Positions 1-5,331 of a stretch of 5,354 nucleotides of DNA are shown piece after piece. The first letter of the stretch is position 1. Every line of letters begins with the position of its first letter. The DNA comes from Candidatus Saccharimonadota bacterium (lineage in GTDB: Bacteria; Patescibacteriota; Saccharimonadia; Saccharimonadales; UBA10212), in the NCBI GenBank assembly GCA_028288985.1, contig JAQGHE010000035.1, positions 1 to 5,354 on the forward strand, read 5' to 3'. The position numbers and the translations under genes are program-made. Below the pieces are notes generated by a model, which had not been told where the DNA came from, ran no database searches, and was given only the letters and a program-made list of their open reading frames with translations.

Positions 1-1
1 G

Positions 2-106
2 CTCTGGAAGTTAAATCACCACCTATTCAGACAGCAATATGCGGTCGCGCAGCAAAAGGCTTACGACGGACTACGCAAATCATTAGATTACCCGGAGCTT
101 AGATAA
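2..106 (+). CDS. C-terminal tail of an upstream gene (partial, unknown)
   Basis: The second frame is open from the window edge to a TAA at 104-106. It gives 34 residues ending DGLRKSLDYPELR, rich in Gln, Lys, Leu and Tyr with a plausible amphipathic-helix pattern. The first frame is also open, to a TAG at 100-102, but its peptide (ending IIRLPGA) looks less protein-like. The third frame stops almost at once. I do not recognise a family from so short a piece. It is separated from the glycosidase gene by about 50 bases that contain promoter-like sequence, so it is probably not in the same transcript by necessity. It could also be non-coding. Confidence 0.4.
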   Translation, partial: LWKLNHHLFRQQYAVAQQKAYDGLRKSLDYPELR

Positions 107-117
107 AAATTTCACAG

Positions 118-131
118 CTGTTAAATAACAG
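118..131. repeat. 14-bp palindrome upstream of the glycosidase gene
   Basis: CTGTTA (118-123) and TAACAG (126-131) form a perfect 6-bp inverted repeat separated by two A residues. It ends 7 bases before the TATACT at 139-144, so it sits where the -35/-10 region of that promoter would be. This is the usual position for a repressor operator, but no regulator is encoded here, and a short AT-rich palindrome can arise by chance. Confidence 0.4.
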
Positions 132-138
132 TAATACA

Positions 139-144
139 TATACT
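139..144 (+). promoter_or_regulatory. Possible -10 box of the glycosidase-glycosyltransferase unit
   Basis: TATACT matches five of six bases of the sigma-70 type -10 consensus and is identical to the -10 box proposed for tuf at 3790-3795. No convincing -35 lies at 16-18 bases; TTCACA at 111-116 resembles a -35 but is 22 bases away. Transcription would begin near 150-152, very close to the candidate start codons at 153 and 162. Confidence 0.4.
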
Positions 145-147
145 CTT

Positions 148-153
148 AAAGGA
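148..153 (+). promoter_or_regulatory. Shine-Dalgarno that favours the start at 162
   Basis: AAAGGA lies 8 bases before the ATG at 162, matching the spacing used by tuf. The in-frame ATG at 153 overlaps this motif and has no SD of its own. The choice depends on where the mRNA begins: if transcription starts at 151 or later, this motif is cut away and ATG 153 would be used in leaderless fashion. Confidence 0.5.
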
Positions 154-161
154 TGAGGAGA

Positions 162-1697
162 ATGCTTAAGCCAATTCGCCCCCTGTTCAGGACGCCTACG
201 CTAAATCGTATGACGCCGTCTCAAGCCATGCGTTCGGTTACCAGCAAGAGCGGTTTGGGGGTTTATGCCAGCTCGGACAATTTATTCAAAGGCGCCGTCT
301 TTGGGCGCGACTCTTTAGAAGTCGCGGAAGATCTGATGCCTATCCGCGGCAAGCTGGTGGAAAAAATACTGCTGACGCTCGCCAGCCTGCAGGGAGAGGT
401 GAACAACGCCGATAACGAAGAAGAGCCTGGCAAAATCATCCATGAATACCGCACCAGCCGGATAGATGGCAAACCGATAGACGAAAATTCTTCTAAAATT
501 CTGCGCCGTTTAAGCGAGCGCTGGGGCGGCACTTCTACCCAACTTGCCTATTACGGCTCGGTAGACGCCACGCCTCTGTTTATCCGGGCAGTGCATTGGT
601 ACACGACTCTTTATGGCGACAGCATCATGAACCGCCGTATACAGCTGCGCAGCGGACACGTCCTACCGTTTTCGGCCGTGGTCGACAATGCCGTTGGTTG
701 GGTAATCCACAAGGTAGAGTCCTCCAAAAGCGGACTTATAGAGTACCAGAGGGTAAATCCAAAGGGTATAGAGAATCAGGTCTGGAAGGACTCAACCGAG
801 TTTTACGTTCATACCAACGGGGAAGTCGCCAACCATAAGAAGCCGATCTCCTCTATTGAAGTGCAGGCTATCGCTTACGATGCTCTTCGCGGTGCCGCCA
901 AGCTGCTGCCCGGGCGAGAGGCGCAGGCTAACGCCATCGCCGCTCAACTTCGAACTCGCGCCCTGGAGCTTCTTTGGGTACCCCAGATAGATTACTTCGC
1001 ACTCGGCACGGATTATGACGAGGCGGGAAACCTGCGTCTGATTGAAACAGTAACAGCCAACCCGGCTGAACTGCTGGATTCTACCTTTTTCGATGATCTC
1101 CCGGCTGATCAGACAGAGCGCTACATAGGCGGTATCACCCGGCGGATTATGGGCACCGAGTTCTTAACCGACGCTGGAATCAGAAGCCGCTCGCTTTACG
1201 AAGCCAACCTGGTATCGTTTTGGGATTATCACGGCAGCTACACTAGCTGGCCGAAAGAAACTTATGACATCGCCAAAGGACTAAAACGCCAGGGTCTTCC
1301 CAAGCTGGCTCACGAGTTGGAAAACCGTTTGCTTAACGTCGTCAAATCCATGAAGTCTTTTCCGGAGTTCGTTTACGTGGATTATCGCGGCCGGGTGCTT
1401 GGCATGCCAAATAAGCGTGAGACTCACGGTGAACTGCTATTTGTGGATAGTTCCAACAAACCAGAGAAAGTGCAGGCCTGGACGGTGTCGGCCGTGGTAG
1501 CCATCAATTCGGCCAAGCGGAGTCGCTTTGGGGGCAGTAAGCACTCCAGCTGGCAGCACAAGTTGGAGAAGGAGGTGCTGGCCCACATACCGCATGTGCC
1601 GATCTTGAAAACTTCGAAAGAGCTGGCCGCCCGCTATCCCGCTTATCCGTACGAGCTGGCAGACAACCAGATGGTGCACGGAGGCAAACCGGAATGA
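162..1697 (+). CDS. Amylo-alpha-1,6-glucosidase-like six-hairpin glycosidase
   Basis: This is probably a cytoplasmic alpha-glucosidase of the (alpha/alpha)6-barrel type related to the glucosidase half of glycogen debranching enzymes. The reading frame opens at ATG 153 (514 residues); I prefer ATG 162 (511 residues) because of the SD at 148-153. Numbering from 153, family landmarks appear in order: FGRDSL 50-55, GKIIHEYR 93-100, YYGSVDATP 133-141, NQVWKDS 208-214, EVQAIAYDAL 236-245, and YHGSYTSWP 359-367 followed by K368 and E369. By position, D213 is a candidate general acid and E369 a candidate base; that is inference. There is no signal peptide or membrane segment. Many bacterial relatives carry an N-terminal beta-sandwich and are near 700 residues; here the barrel begins by about residue 45, so that domain is absent. 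The gene overlaps the glycosyltransferase by four bases. The natural substrate (glycogen-like glucan or a smaller glycoside) cannot be read from sequence. Confidence 0.82.
   Translation: MLKPIRPLFRTPTLNRMTPSQAMRSVTSKSGLGVYASSDNLFKGAVFGRDSLEVAEDLMPIRGKLVEKILLTLASLQGEVNNADNEEEPGKIIHEYRTSRIDGKPIDENSSKILRRLSERWGGTSTQLAYYGSVDATPLFIRAVHWYTTLYGDSIMNRRIQLRSGHVLPFSAVVDNAVGWVIHKVESSKSGLIEYQRVNPKGIENQVWKDSTEFYVHTNGEVANHKKPISSIEVQAIAYDALRGAAKLLPGREAQANAIAAQLRTRALELLWVPQIDYFALGTDYDEAGNLRLIETVTANPAELLDSTFFDDLPADQTERYIGGITRRIMGTEFLTDAGIRSRSLYEANLVSFWDYHGSYTSWPKETYDIAKGLKRQGLPKLAHELENRLLNVVKSMKSFPEFVYVDYRGRVLGMPNKRETHGELLFVDSSNKPEKVQAWTVSAVVAINSAKRSRFGGSKHSSWQHKLEKEVLAHIPHVPILKTSKELAARYPAYPYELADNQMVHGGKPE
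1680..1684 (+). promoter_or_regulatory. Shine-Dalgarno of the glycosyltransferase
   Basis: GGAGG ends 9 bases before ATG 1694 and lies inside the last codons of the glycosidase. Together with the ATGA stop/start overlap, it supports this start and translational coupling of the two genes. Confidence 0.75.
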
Positions 1698-2773
1698 AAG
1701 TAGCATTAATTGCCAGTCCCTACGTAGCGATTCCGCCCAAATCATACGGCGGGACAGAGCTTGTCATCCTCAACCTTATCAATGGCCTAAAAGAGCAGGG
1801 CCACGAGCCTATCCTGCTGGGGCCGGGGGATTCCACGGTAGATTGCCGCGTTGTGCCGATAACCGACAAGGCTGTTTTCTTTCCCAAAGACCCGGAGGAT
1901 TTGAAGGAATTTCATGCTCGTGTCAACGAGATCAAAATTACAACCAAAGCACTCCTGAAGGATTTGCTGCCGGAAATAGATGTCATCCATTCCCACAGCC
2001 ACCCCTTTGGTTTTGATATGAGGCCATTTGCCGGTTTCCCCCATGTCATCACTATGCACGGCCCAGTAGTATTCAAGGAGTTAAGCTATTATCTGAAGCG
2101 CAAGCACTTGAACTACGTTTCTATTTCCAAAAACCAGCAGGAAGCCGCCCCGGATCTTAACTTCATAGGCAACGTTTATAACGGCGAAGATCCGGAACGG
2201 TTTCCGGTAGTATCTGTGCCTAAAAATTACGTCTGTTTTCTAGGACGGTTTGATAGCGAGAAAAATCCGCACTTGGCGATCCAACTGGCCATCAACGCCG
2301 GAGTACCCATCAAAGTCGCCGGCAAGATAGATTTTTTGGGCAAGGACTATTTCCAGAAGGAGATTAAGCCTCTTCTGCGCCACCCGCTGGTGGAGTATCT
2401 GGGGGAACTTGAATTCAAAGAAAAAGTGAAACTTATTTCCAATGCTATGTGCAACCTTCATCCTACCGGCTTTCGCGAACCCTTCGGGCTTACCATACTG
2501 GAAGCAGCCTACTGCGGCACCCCGACTCTGGCTATAGAGCGCGGCTCCATGCCAGAGCTGATTCAGGATGGATTTACCGGTAAGCTGGTCGAAGATTTCG
2601 TAGAAGGAACCCATCAGTTAAAACAGTGCGCAGAGATGGACCGCGAGTACATCGCCAGGCGCTCAAGGCGCCTATTTAACTACAAGAAGATGACCAAAGG
2701 TTACGTACGAATGTACAAAAAGGCCATAAAATCCAACGCCAAAGAGGCAATAGCTACGAACAATAATCACTAG
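1694..2773 (+). CDS. GT4-family (GT-B fold) glycosyltransferase
   Basis: This retaining glycosyltransferase of 359 residues transfers a sugar from an activated donor, presumably a nucleotide sugar, to an unknown acceptor. The N-terminal Rossmann domain has the glycine-rich loop KSYGGTE (16-22), a His-rich HSHSHPFG (99-106) and HGP (122-124). The C-terminal donor domain begins near residue 178 with FLGRFDSEKNP (182-192), where R185 and K190 fit the usual donor-phosphate contacts. It carries the EX7E signature from E262 to E270 in EPFGLTILE, followed by GT.P (275-277) and GSMPELI (284-290). The C-terminus is basic (KKAIKSNAK), which could favour peripheral membrane contact, but there is no transmembrane helix or signal peptide. 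The start overlaps the glycosidase stop (ATGA), so the two are surely one operon. Linked to an alpha-glucosidase, it may act in glucan or compatible-glycoside synthesis; a cell-envelope role is equally possible. Family is secure, substrate unknown. Confidence 0.9.
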   Translation: MKVALIASPYVAIPPKSYGGTELVILNLINGLKEQGHEPILLGPGDSTVDCRVVPITDKAVFFPKDPEDLKEFHARVNEIKITTKALLKDLLPEIDVIHSHSHPFGFDMRPFAGFPHVITMHGPVVFKELSYYLKRKHLNYVSISKNQQEAAPDLNFIGNVYNGEDPERFPVVSVPKNYVCFLGRFDSEKNPHLAIQLAINAGVPIKVAGKIDFLGKDYFQKEIKPLLRHPLVEYLGELEFKEKVKLISNAMCNLHPTGFREPFGLTILEAAYCGTPTLAIERGSMPELIQDGFTGKLVEDFVEGTHQLKQCAEMDREYIARRSRRLFNYKKMTKGYVRMYKKAIKSNAKEAIATNNNH

Positions 2774-2779
2774 TTTGCA

Positions 2780-2808
2780 TTGTATAATCTTTAAACTAAT
2801 GGTATAAT
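2780..2808 (+). promoter_or_regulatory. Extended -10 promoter for the FabD-like gene
   Basis: A perfect extended -10, TGG followed by TATAAT (2800-2808), lies 17 bases after TTGTAT (2780-2785), a weak -35 that matches three of six bases. An upstream TATAAT at 2783-2788 is part of a GTATAAT direct repeat with 20-bp spacing (2782-2788 and 2802-2808), possibly a second start point. The main box ends only 10 bases before ATG 2819, so transcription should begin about 2814-2819. Confidence 0.7.
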
Positions 2809-2818
2809 ATAGTTAAAT

Positions 2819-3763
2819 ATGCGTAAAGTTAAAGTCGCTTTTATGGCACCCGGGCAAGGCGTTACTTCTTGGGAAGAGGGCCTATCTCTTCTTGATGAGA
2901 GTCCTCGTACAGAGCGTATCTATAAGGAAGTTTACGATGCTACAGGAGTCAAAATTACCGATGTCTGCGAAGGTAAATTGCCCCAAGACGACACTAGCAT
3001 CGTTCAGCCGGCTGCTCTTGGCATAGGTTACGCTCGGGCTGAAGTACTCAACCAAGAAAGGGGCATTAAACCGGACTATCTGATAGGCGTCAGCTCTGGC
3101 GAATTCACGGTGACGGCAATCAGCCGGGCCATCTCCCTGAAGGATGCTGCCCGGTTCGCCCAAGAAAGAGGCAGAATGCAGCAAGAATTAGCTGGTGGTT
3201 TGGGCAGCGCGGTATCAGTCCTTCATAGGAAGGAACTGCGTCTAGATGAAATCCTGAAGGGTCTGGAGGGCCGGGCTTATCCATCCAACTTTCACGTACG
3301 CAAGAAGCCCAACGAGACCGGCATGAGGATTACAGGCATTTCTTATTTACACGAGGTTTATGACGAGTTAAGGCAGCGGCTTGAAGAGACTGGCGCAAAA
3401 GTCATCGATATAAAGAATTTGGAATTTCCACCGCACGGAGACCATCTTAAGGGTGTCCAGGAAAGCTTAGCTAAGATGATTAGGAGCAGGACTAATCTTA
3501 CCGGAATAAAAATCAGTGATGCTGACACGCCTATCATCGCCACCATGACGGCCCGTGCAATGCAAAAAGCCCGCACTATACGCCGAAATATTGTCTGGCA
3601 GACCACCAATCCTACCCAGCTCAGCGACAGCGTAGATCTTGCAGTCACCAAAGGGGTGACAGAGTTTTACGACCTCGGTCCCGGCGATTCTATGTCTAAA
3701 CTGTTGGGCTTCATGTCGCTAGGCGATAACGTAAAGATTATTCCGGTTTCAATTAGCCAATAA
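2819..3763 (+). CDS. Stand-alone FabD-like (malonyl-CoA:ACP transacylase family) acyltransferase
   Basis: The 314-residue protein aligns by eye with FabD from end to end and is of normal family length (about 310). FabD moves a malonyl group from CoA to acyl carrier protein through an acyl-serine intermediate. Visible landmarks are PGQG (11-14, oxyanion-hole Gln13), the nucleophile elbow GVSSGE (90-95, Ser92), ERGRMQ (116-121, Arg117, expected to bind the malonyl carboxylate), PPHGDHLKG (204-212, His206 as the likely catalytic His), and the C-terminal EFYDLGPGDSMSKLL. The elbow differs from the common GHSLGE, with His replaced by Val and Leu by Ser, so the family is clear but acyl specificity is not. 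The start is chosen because residues 1-8 form the expected first beta strand before MAPGQG. There is no SD; the gene seems leaderless. No ketosynthase, reductase or ACP gene is nearby. It may serve a minimal lipid or polyketide-like pathway, or use another acyl group. Confidence 0.82.
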   Translation: MRKVKVAFMAPGQGVTSWEEGLSLLDESPRTERIYKEVYDATGVKITDVCEGKLPQDDTSIVQPAALGIGYARAEVLNQERGIKPDYLIGVSSGEFTVTAISRAISLKDAARFAQERGRMQQELAGGLGSAVSVLHRKELRLDEILKGLEGRAYPSNFHVRKKPNETGMRITGISYLHEVYDELRQRLEETGAKVIDIKNLEFPPHGDHLKGVQESLAKMIRSRTNLTGIKISDADTPIIATMTARAMQKARTIRRNIVWQTTNPTQLSDSVDLAVTKGVTEFYDLGPGDSMSKLLGFMSLGDNVKIIPVSISQ

Positions 3764-3766
3764 CCC

Positions 3767-3795
3767 TTTACAATAAAAGCCCTTTTATCTATACT
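3767..3795 (+). promoter_or_regulatory. Promoter of tuf
   Basis: TTTACA (3767-3772) and TATACT (3790-3795) each match five of six consensus bases and are separated by the ideal 17 bases. The -35 box begins just 3 bases after the stop codon of the FabD-like gene. The predicted start near 3802 gives a leader of about 70 bases before ATG 3874. A strong promoter here suits a highly expressed elongation factor. Confidence 0.75.
3773..3788. repeat. 16-bp palindrome filling the tuf promoter spacer
   Basis: ATAAAAG (3773-3779) and CTTTTAT (3782-3788) are perfect inverted copies separated by CC. The element occupies the spacer between the tuf -35 and -10 boxes almost exactly. It could be an operator for a dimeric regulator. 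As RNA, the two-base loop is too tight and no T-run follows outside the right arm, so a terminator for the gene before is unlikely. Confidence 0.5.
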
Positions 3796-3805
3796 AACGG
3801 GGTAA

Positions 3806-3839
3806 TTGCGCGTGTGTGGCTATTGCTGTTATGCGCCAA
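3806..3839 (+). other. Possible stem-loop in the tuf leader
   Basis: In the predicted leader, TTG (3806-3808) can pair with CAA (3837-3839). After a bulged C at 3836, CGCGT (3809-3813) pairs with ATGCG (3831-3835) with one G-T wobble, leaving a large loop. The SD at 3861-3866 stays free. The stem is moderate, and it may be a chance structure or a stabilising 5' hairpin. Confidence 0.3.
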
Positions 3840-3860
3840 AATTATTAAATAAGAACTTTT

Positions 3861-3866
3861 AAGGAG
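3861..3866 (+). promoter_or_regulatory. Shine-Dalgarno of tuf
   Basis: AAGGAG lies 7 bases before ATG 3874. It is the strongest ribosome binding site in the window along with that of the glycosyltransferase, and it fixes the tuf start. Confidence 0.85.
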
Positions 3867-3873
3867 ATCACTA

Positions 3874-5058
3874 ATGGCAGAAGCCTTTGACCGAACCAAG
3901 CCGCACGTTAACGTCGGTACTATGGGTCACGTTGACCACGGTAAAACCAGCCTCACCGCTGCTATCACCATGACGTTGGCCAAGCGCCTTCCAAGCGCAG
4001 TTAACAAACCGGTCAGTTATGACCAAATTGACAACGCACCTGAAGAGAAGGCCCGCGGTATAACCATCGCTACTTCTCACCAGGAGTACGAGTCTGAAAA
4101 GCGGCACTATGCCCACGTGGACATGCCTGGTCACGCCGACTACATCAAAAACATGATTACCGGTGCCGCCCAGATCGACGGTGCCATTCTGGTTGTATCC
4201 GCAGCCGATGGCCCTATGCCCCAAACTCGCGAGCACGTTCTGCTGGCTAAGCAGGTCGGTGTGCCCTCCATCCTGGTTTTTCTTAACAAAATGGACTTAG
4301 CTGACGAAGAGTTGGTTGAGCTAGTTGAAGAAGATGTCCGCGACCTACTTGAAAAGTACGACTTTGACCGCAACGCGCCTATCATCAAAGGCAGCGCCAC
4401 TAAGGCGATCGCCGGCGACGAAGCAGCTATGGACTCTGTCATGGAGCTGGTCAAAGCTATGGACGATTTCCTACCTGAACCTAAGCGCGACCTCGACAAG
4501 CCATTCATGATGGCTATCGAAGACGTTTTCTCTATCAAGGGACGTGGCACGGTTGCTACTGGCCGTATTGAAAATGGTGTCGTAAAAATCAACGAGGAAG
4601 TTGAAATCGTCGGCATCCGTCCCACAACTAAGAGCGTAGTTACAGGCATCGAAGCCTTTAAGAAAAGCCTTGATCAGGGTCAAGCCGGCGACAACGCCGG
4701 AATCCTGCTGCGCGGTATCGAGCGCGACGACATCGAGCGCGGCCAGGTTCTGGCTAAGCCCGGTACTATCACTCCGCACACCGAATTTGATTCAGAGGTT
4801 TATATCCTCACCAAAGAAGAAGGTGGACGTCACACTCCATTCTTCAAGGGCTACAAGCCTCAGTTCTACTTCCGTACTACGGACGTAACTGGTGAAGTTG
4901 AACTTCCTGCAGACAAAGAAATGGTCATGCCAGGCGACACTGTAACCTTCAAGGTTAAATTGCTTGCTCCGATCGCTATGGAGCAGGGTCTGCGCTTCGC
5001 TATCCGCGAAGGCGGCCGCACTGTTGGTGCCGGCGTTGTTACCAAAGTCACCAAGTAA
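3874..5058 (+). CDS. tuf: Translation elongation factor Tu
   Basis: This GTPase of 394 residues, full length for the family, carries aminoacyl-tRNA to the ribosomal A site. Domain 1 (about 11-205) has the P-loop GHVDHGKT (18-25), switch I ending RGITI with Mg-binding Thr64, G3 DMPGH (83-87) with catalytic His87, G4 NKMD (138-141) and GSA (173-175). Domains II (about 212-300) and III (about 305-394) are intact, with GGRHTPF and the C-terminal REGGRTVGAGVVTKV. Oddities: Ser26 replaces the usual Thr after GKT; switch I is three residues longer than in E. coli between LAK and DQID (RLPSAVNKPVSY); and the protein has no cysteine at all, the usual DCPGH cysteine being Met84. It has its own promoter and strong SD. 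No fusA or rpsG lies just upstream, so tuf is detached from the classic str order, while what follows may be the S10 operon. Confidence 0.98.
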   Translation: MAEAFDRTKPHVNVGTMGHVDHGKTSLTAAITMTLAKRLPSAVNKPVSYDQIDNAPEEKARGITIATSHQEYESEKRHYAHVDMPGHADYIKNMITGAAQIDGAILVVSAADGPMPQTREHVLLAKQVGVPSILVFLNKMDLADEELVELVEEDVRDLLEKYDFDRNAPIIKGSATKAIAGDEAAMDSVMELVKAMDDFLPEPKRDLDKPFMMAIEDVFSIKGRGTVATGRIENGVVKINEEVEIVGIRPTTKSVVTGIEAFKKSLDQGQAGDNAGILLRGIERDDIERGQVLAKPGTITPHTEFDSEVYILTKEEGGRHTPFFKGYKPQFYFRTTDVTGEVELPADKEMVMPGDTVTFKVKLLAPIAMEQGLRFAIREGGRTVGAGVVTKVTK

Positions 5059-5060
5059 GA

Positions 5061-5306
5061 ATGGTTAAACCCGGATTCTACGAAATGAGTAGTGTTGCTG
5101 AGGCTTTGTATGCAGAGCCTCAGACAGCCTATCCTACACGGGAATCTGTTGGTGAGTCTGTACTGGAGCTTGGGCGGATAGGTATTAGCCCCAGCAGCGA
5201 GCAGCTGTTGGGTTTACCTTTTCCCGTTACCGGCGAAGATTATGTCACTGCGGGTCCATTCAGACAAGAGACGCAGCACCAGGAAACAGTTGAAATAACA
5301 GAGTAA
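5061..5306 (+). CDS. Small ORF of unknown function between tuf and the next gene
   Basis: An 81-codon frame starts 2 bases after the tuf stop, with no recognisable SD, so any translation would rely on ribosomes finishing tuf. The predicted protein is acidic and soluble, with no signal peptide, membrane segment or motif I recognise. It has a possible short helix (SSVAEALYAE, 10-19) and a polar, probably disordered end (RQETQHQETVEITE). Codons such as CGG, ATA, AGA and TTG are used freely, unlike the neighbouring tuf, so strong expression is unlikely. An alternative ATG is at 5085. Two strong hairpins lie inside the frame (5094-5128 and 5190-5212), so the region may instead be a structured untranslated or regulatory segment that happens to be open. 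I regard coding as about even. Confidence 0.5.
   Translation: MVKPGFYEMSSVAEALYAEPQTAYPTRESVGESVLELGRIGISPSSEQLLGLPFPVTGEDYVTAGPFRQETQHQETVEITE
5094..5128 (+). other. Strong potential RNA hairpin downstream of tuf
   Basis: CTGAGGCTTTG (5098-5108) pairs with CAGAGCCTCAG (5113-5123), giving 11 continuous pairs with one G-U wobble and a UAUG tetraloop. Past a bulged A at 5124, GTTG (5094-5097) adds four pairs with CAGC (5125-5128). No T-run follows, so it is not a standard intrinsic terminator; an RNA processing or mRNA-stability element is possible. Confidence 0.55.
5190..5222 (+). terminator. Terminator-like hairpin between tuf and the next gene
   Basis: CCCAGCAGC (5190-5198) pairs with GCTGTTGGG (5204-5212), a 9-bp GC-rich stem with one wobble and a GAGCA loop. 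The interrupted T-rich stretch TTTACCTTTT (5213-5222) follows directly. It resembles an imperfect intrinsic terminator or attenuator that would end or reduce tuf transcription before the new promoter at 5290. It lies inside the small open frame. Confidence 0.4.
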
Positions 5307-5318
5307 ATAAGGTATAAA
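5290..5318 (+). promoter_or_regulatory. Promoter for the downstream (probably ribosomal protein) gene
   Basis: TTGAAA (5290-5295) and TATAAA (5313-5318) each match five of six consensus bases with a 17-base spacer. The -10 ends 13 bases before ATG 5332, so the transcript would have a leader of only about 0-8 bases. An overlapping TATACA at 5319-5324 would give a start almost exactly at the ATG. Confidence 0.6.
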
Positions 5319-5331
5319 TATACAGACACAT

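Noticed and set aside
596..838. 80-codon + frame inside the glycosidase
   Set aside because: It is out of frame with conserved motifs (YYGSVDATP, NQVWKDS) that prove the main frame; no SD and no domain resemblance.
2240..2614. 124-codon minus-strand frame opposite the glycosyltransferase
   Set aside because: Opposite the conserved EX7E region of the GT4 gene; no promoter or ribosome site seen on that strand.
153..2773. Possible toxin, defence or mobile system
   Set aside because: Both proteins are recognisable carbohydrate enzymes; no nuclease, transposase, integrase, repeats or attachment sites are visible in the window.
3773..3795. Intrinsic terminator for the FabD-like gene
   Set aside because: The stem is AT-rich with a two-base loop and no T-run follows; the position matches the tuf promoter spacer better.
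3871..4236. Long open frame on the minus strand opposite the start of tuf (and another at 4140-4649)
   Set aside because: These are antisense shadows of tuf, produced by its strong codon bias; their translations show no motifs or plausible starts.
4670..4888. 72-codon + frame inside tuf
   Set aside because: Ser/Thr-rich frame-shifted shadow of EF-Tu domain II-III codons; no ribosome site.
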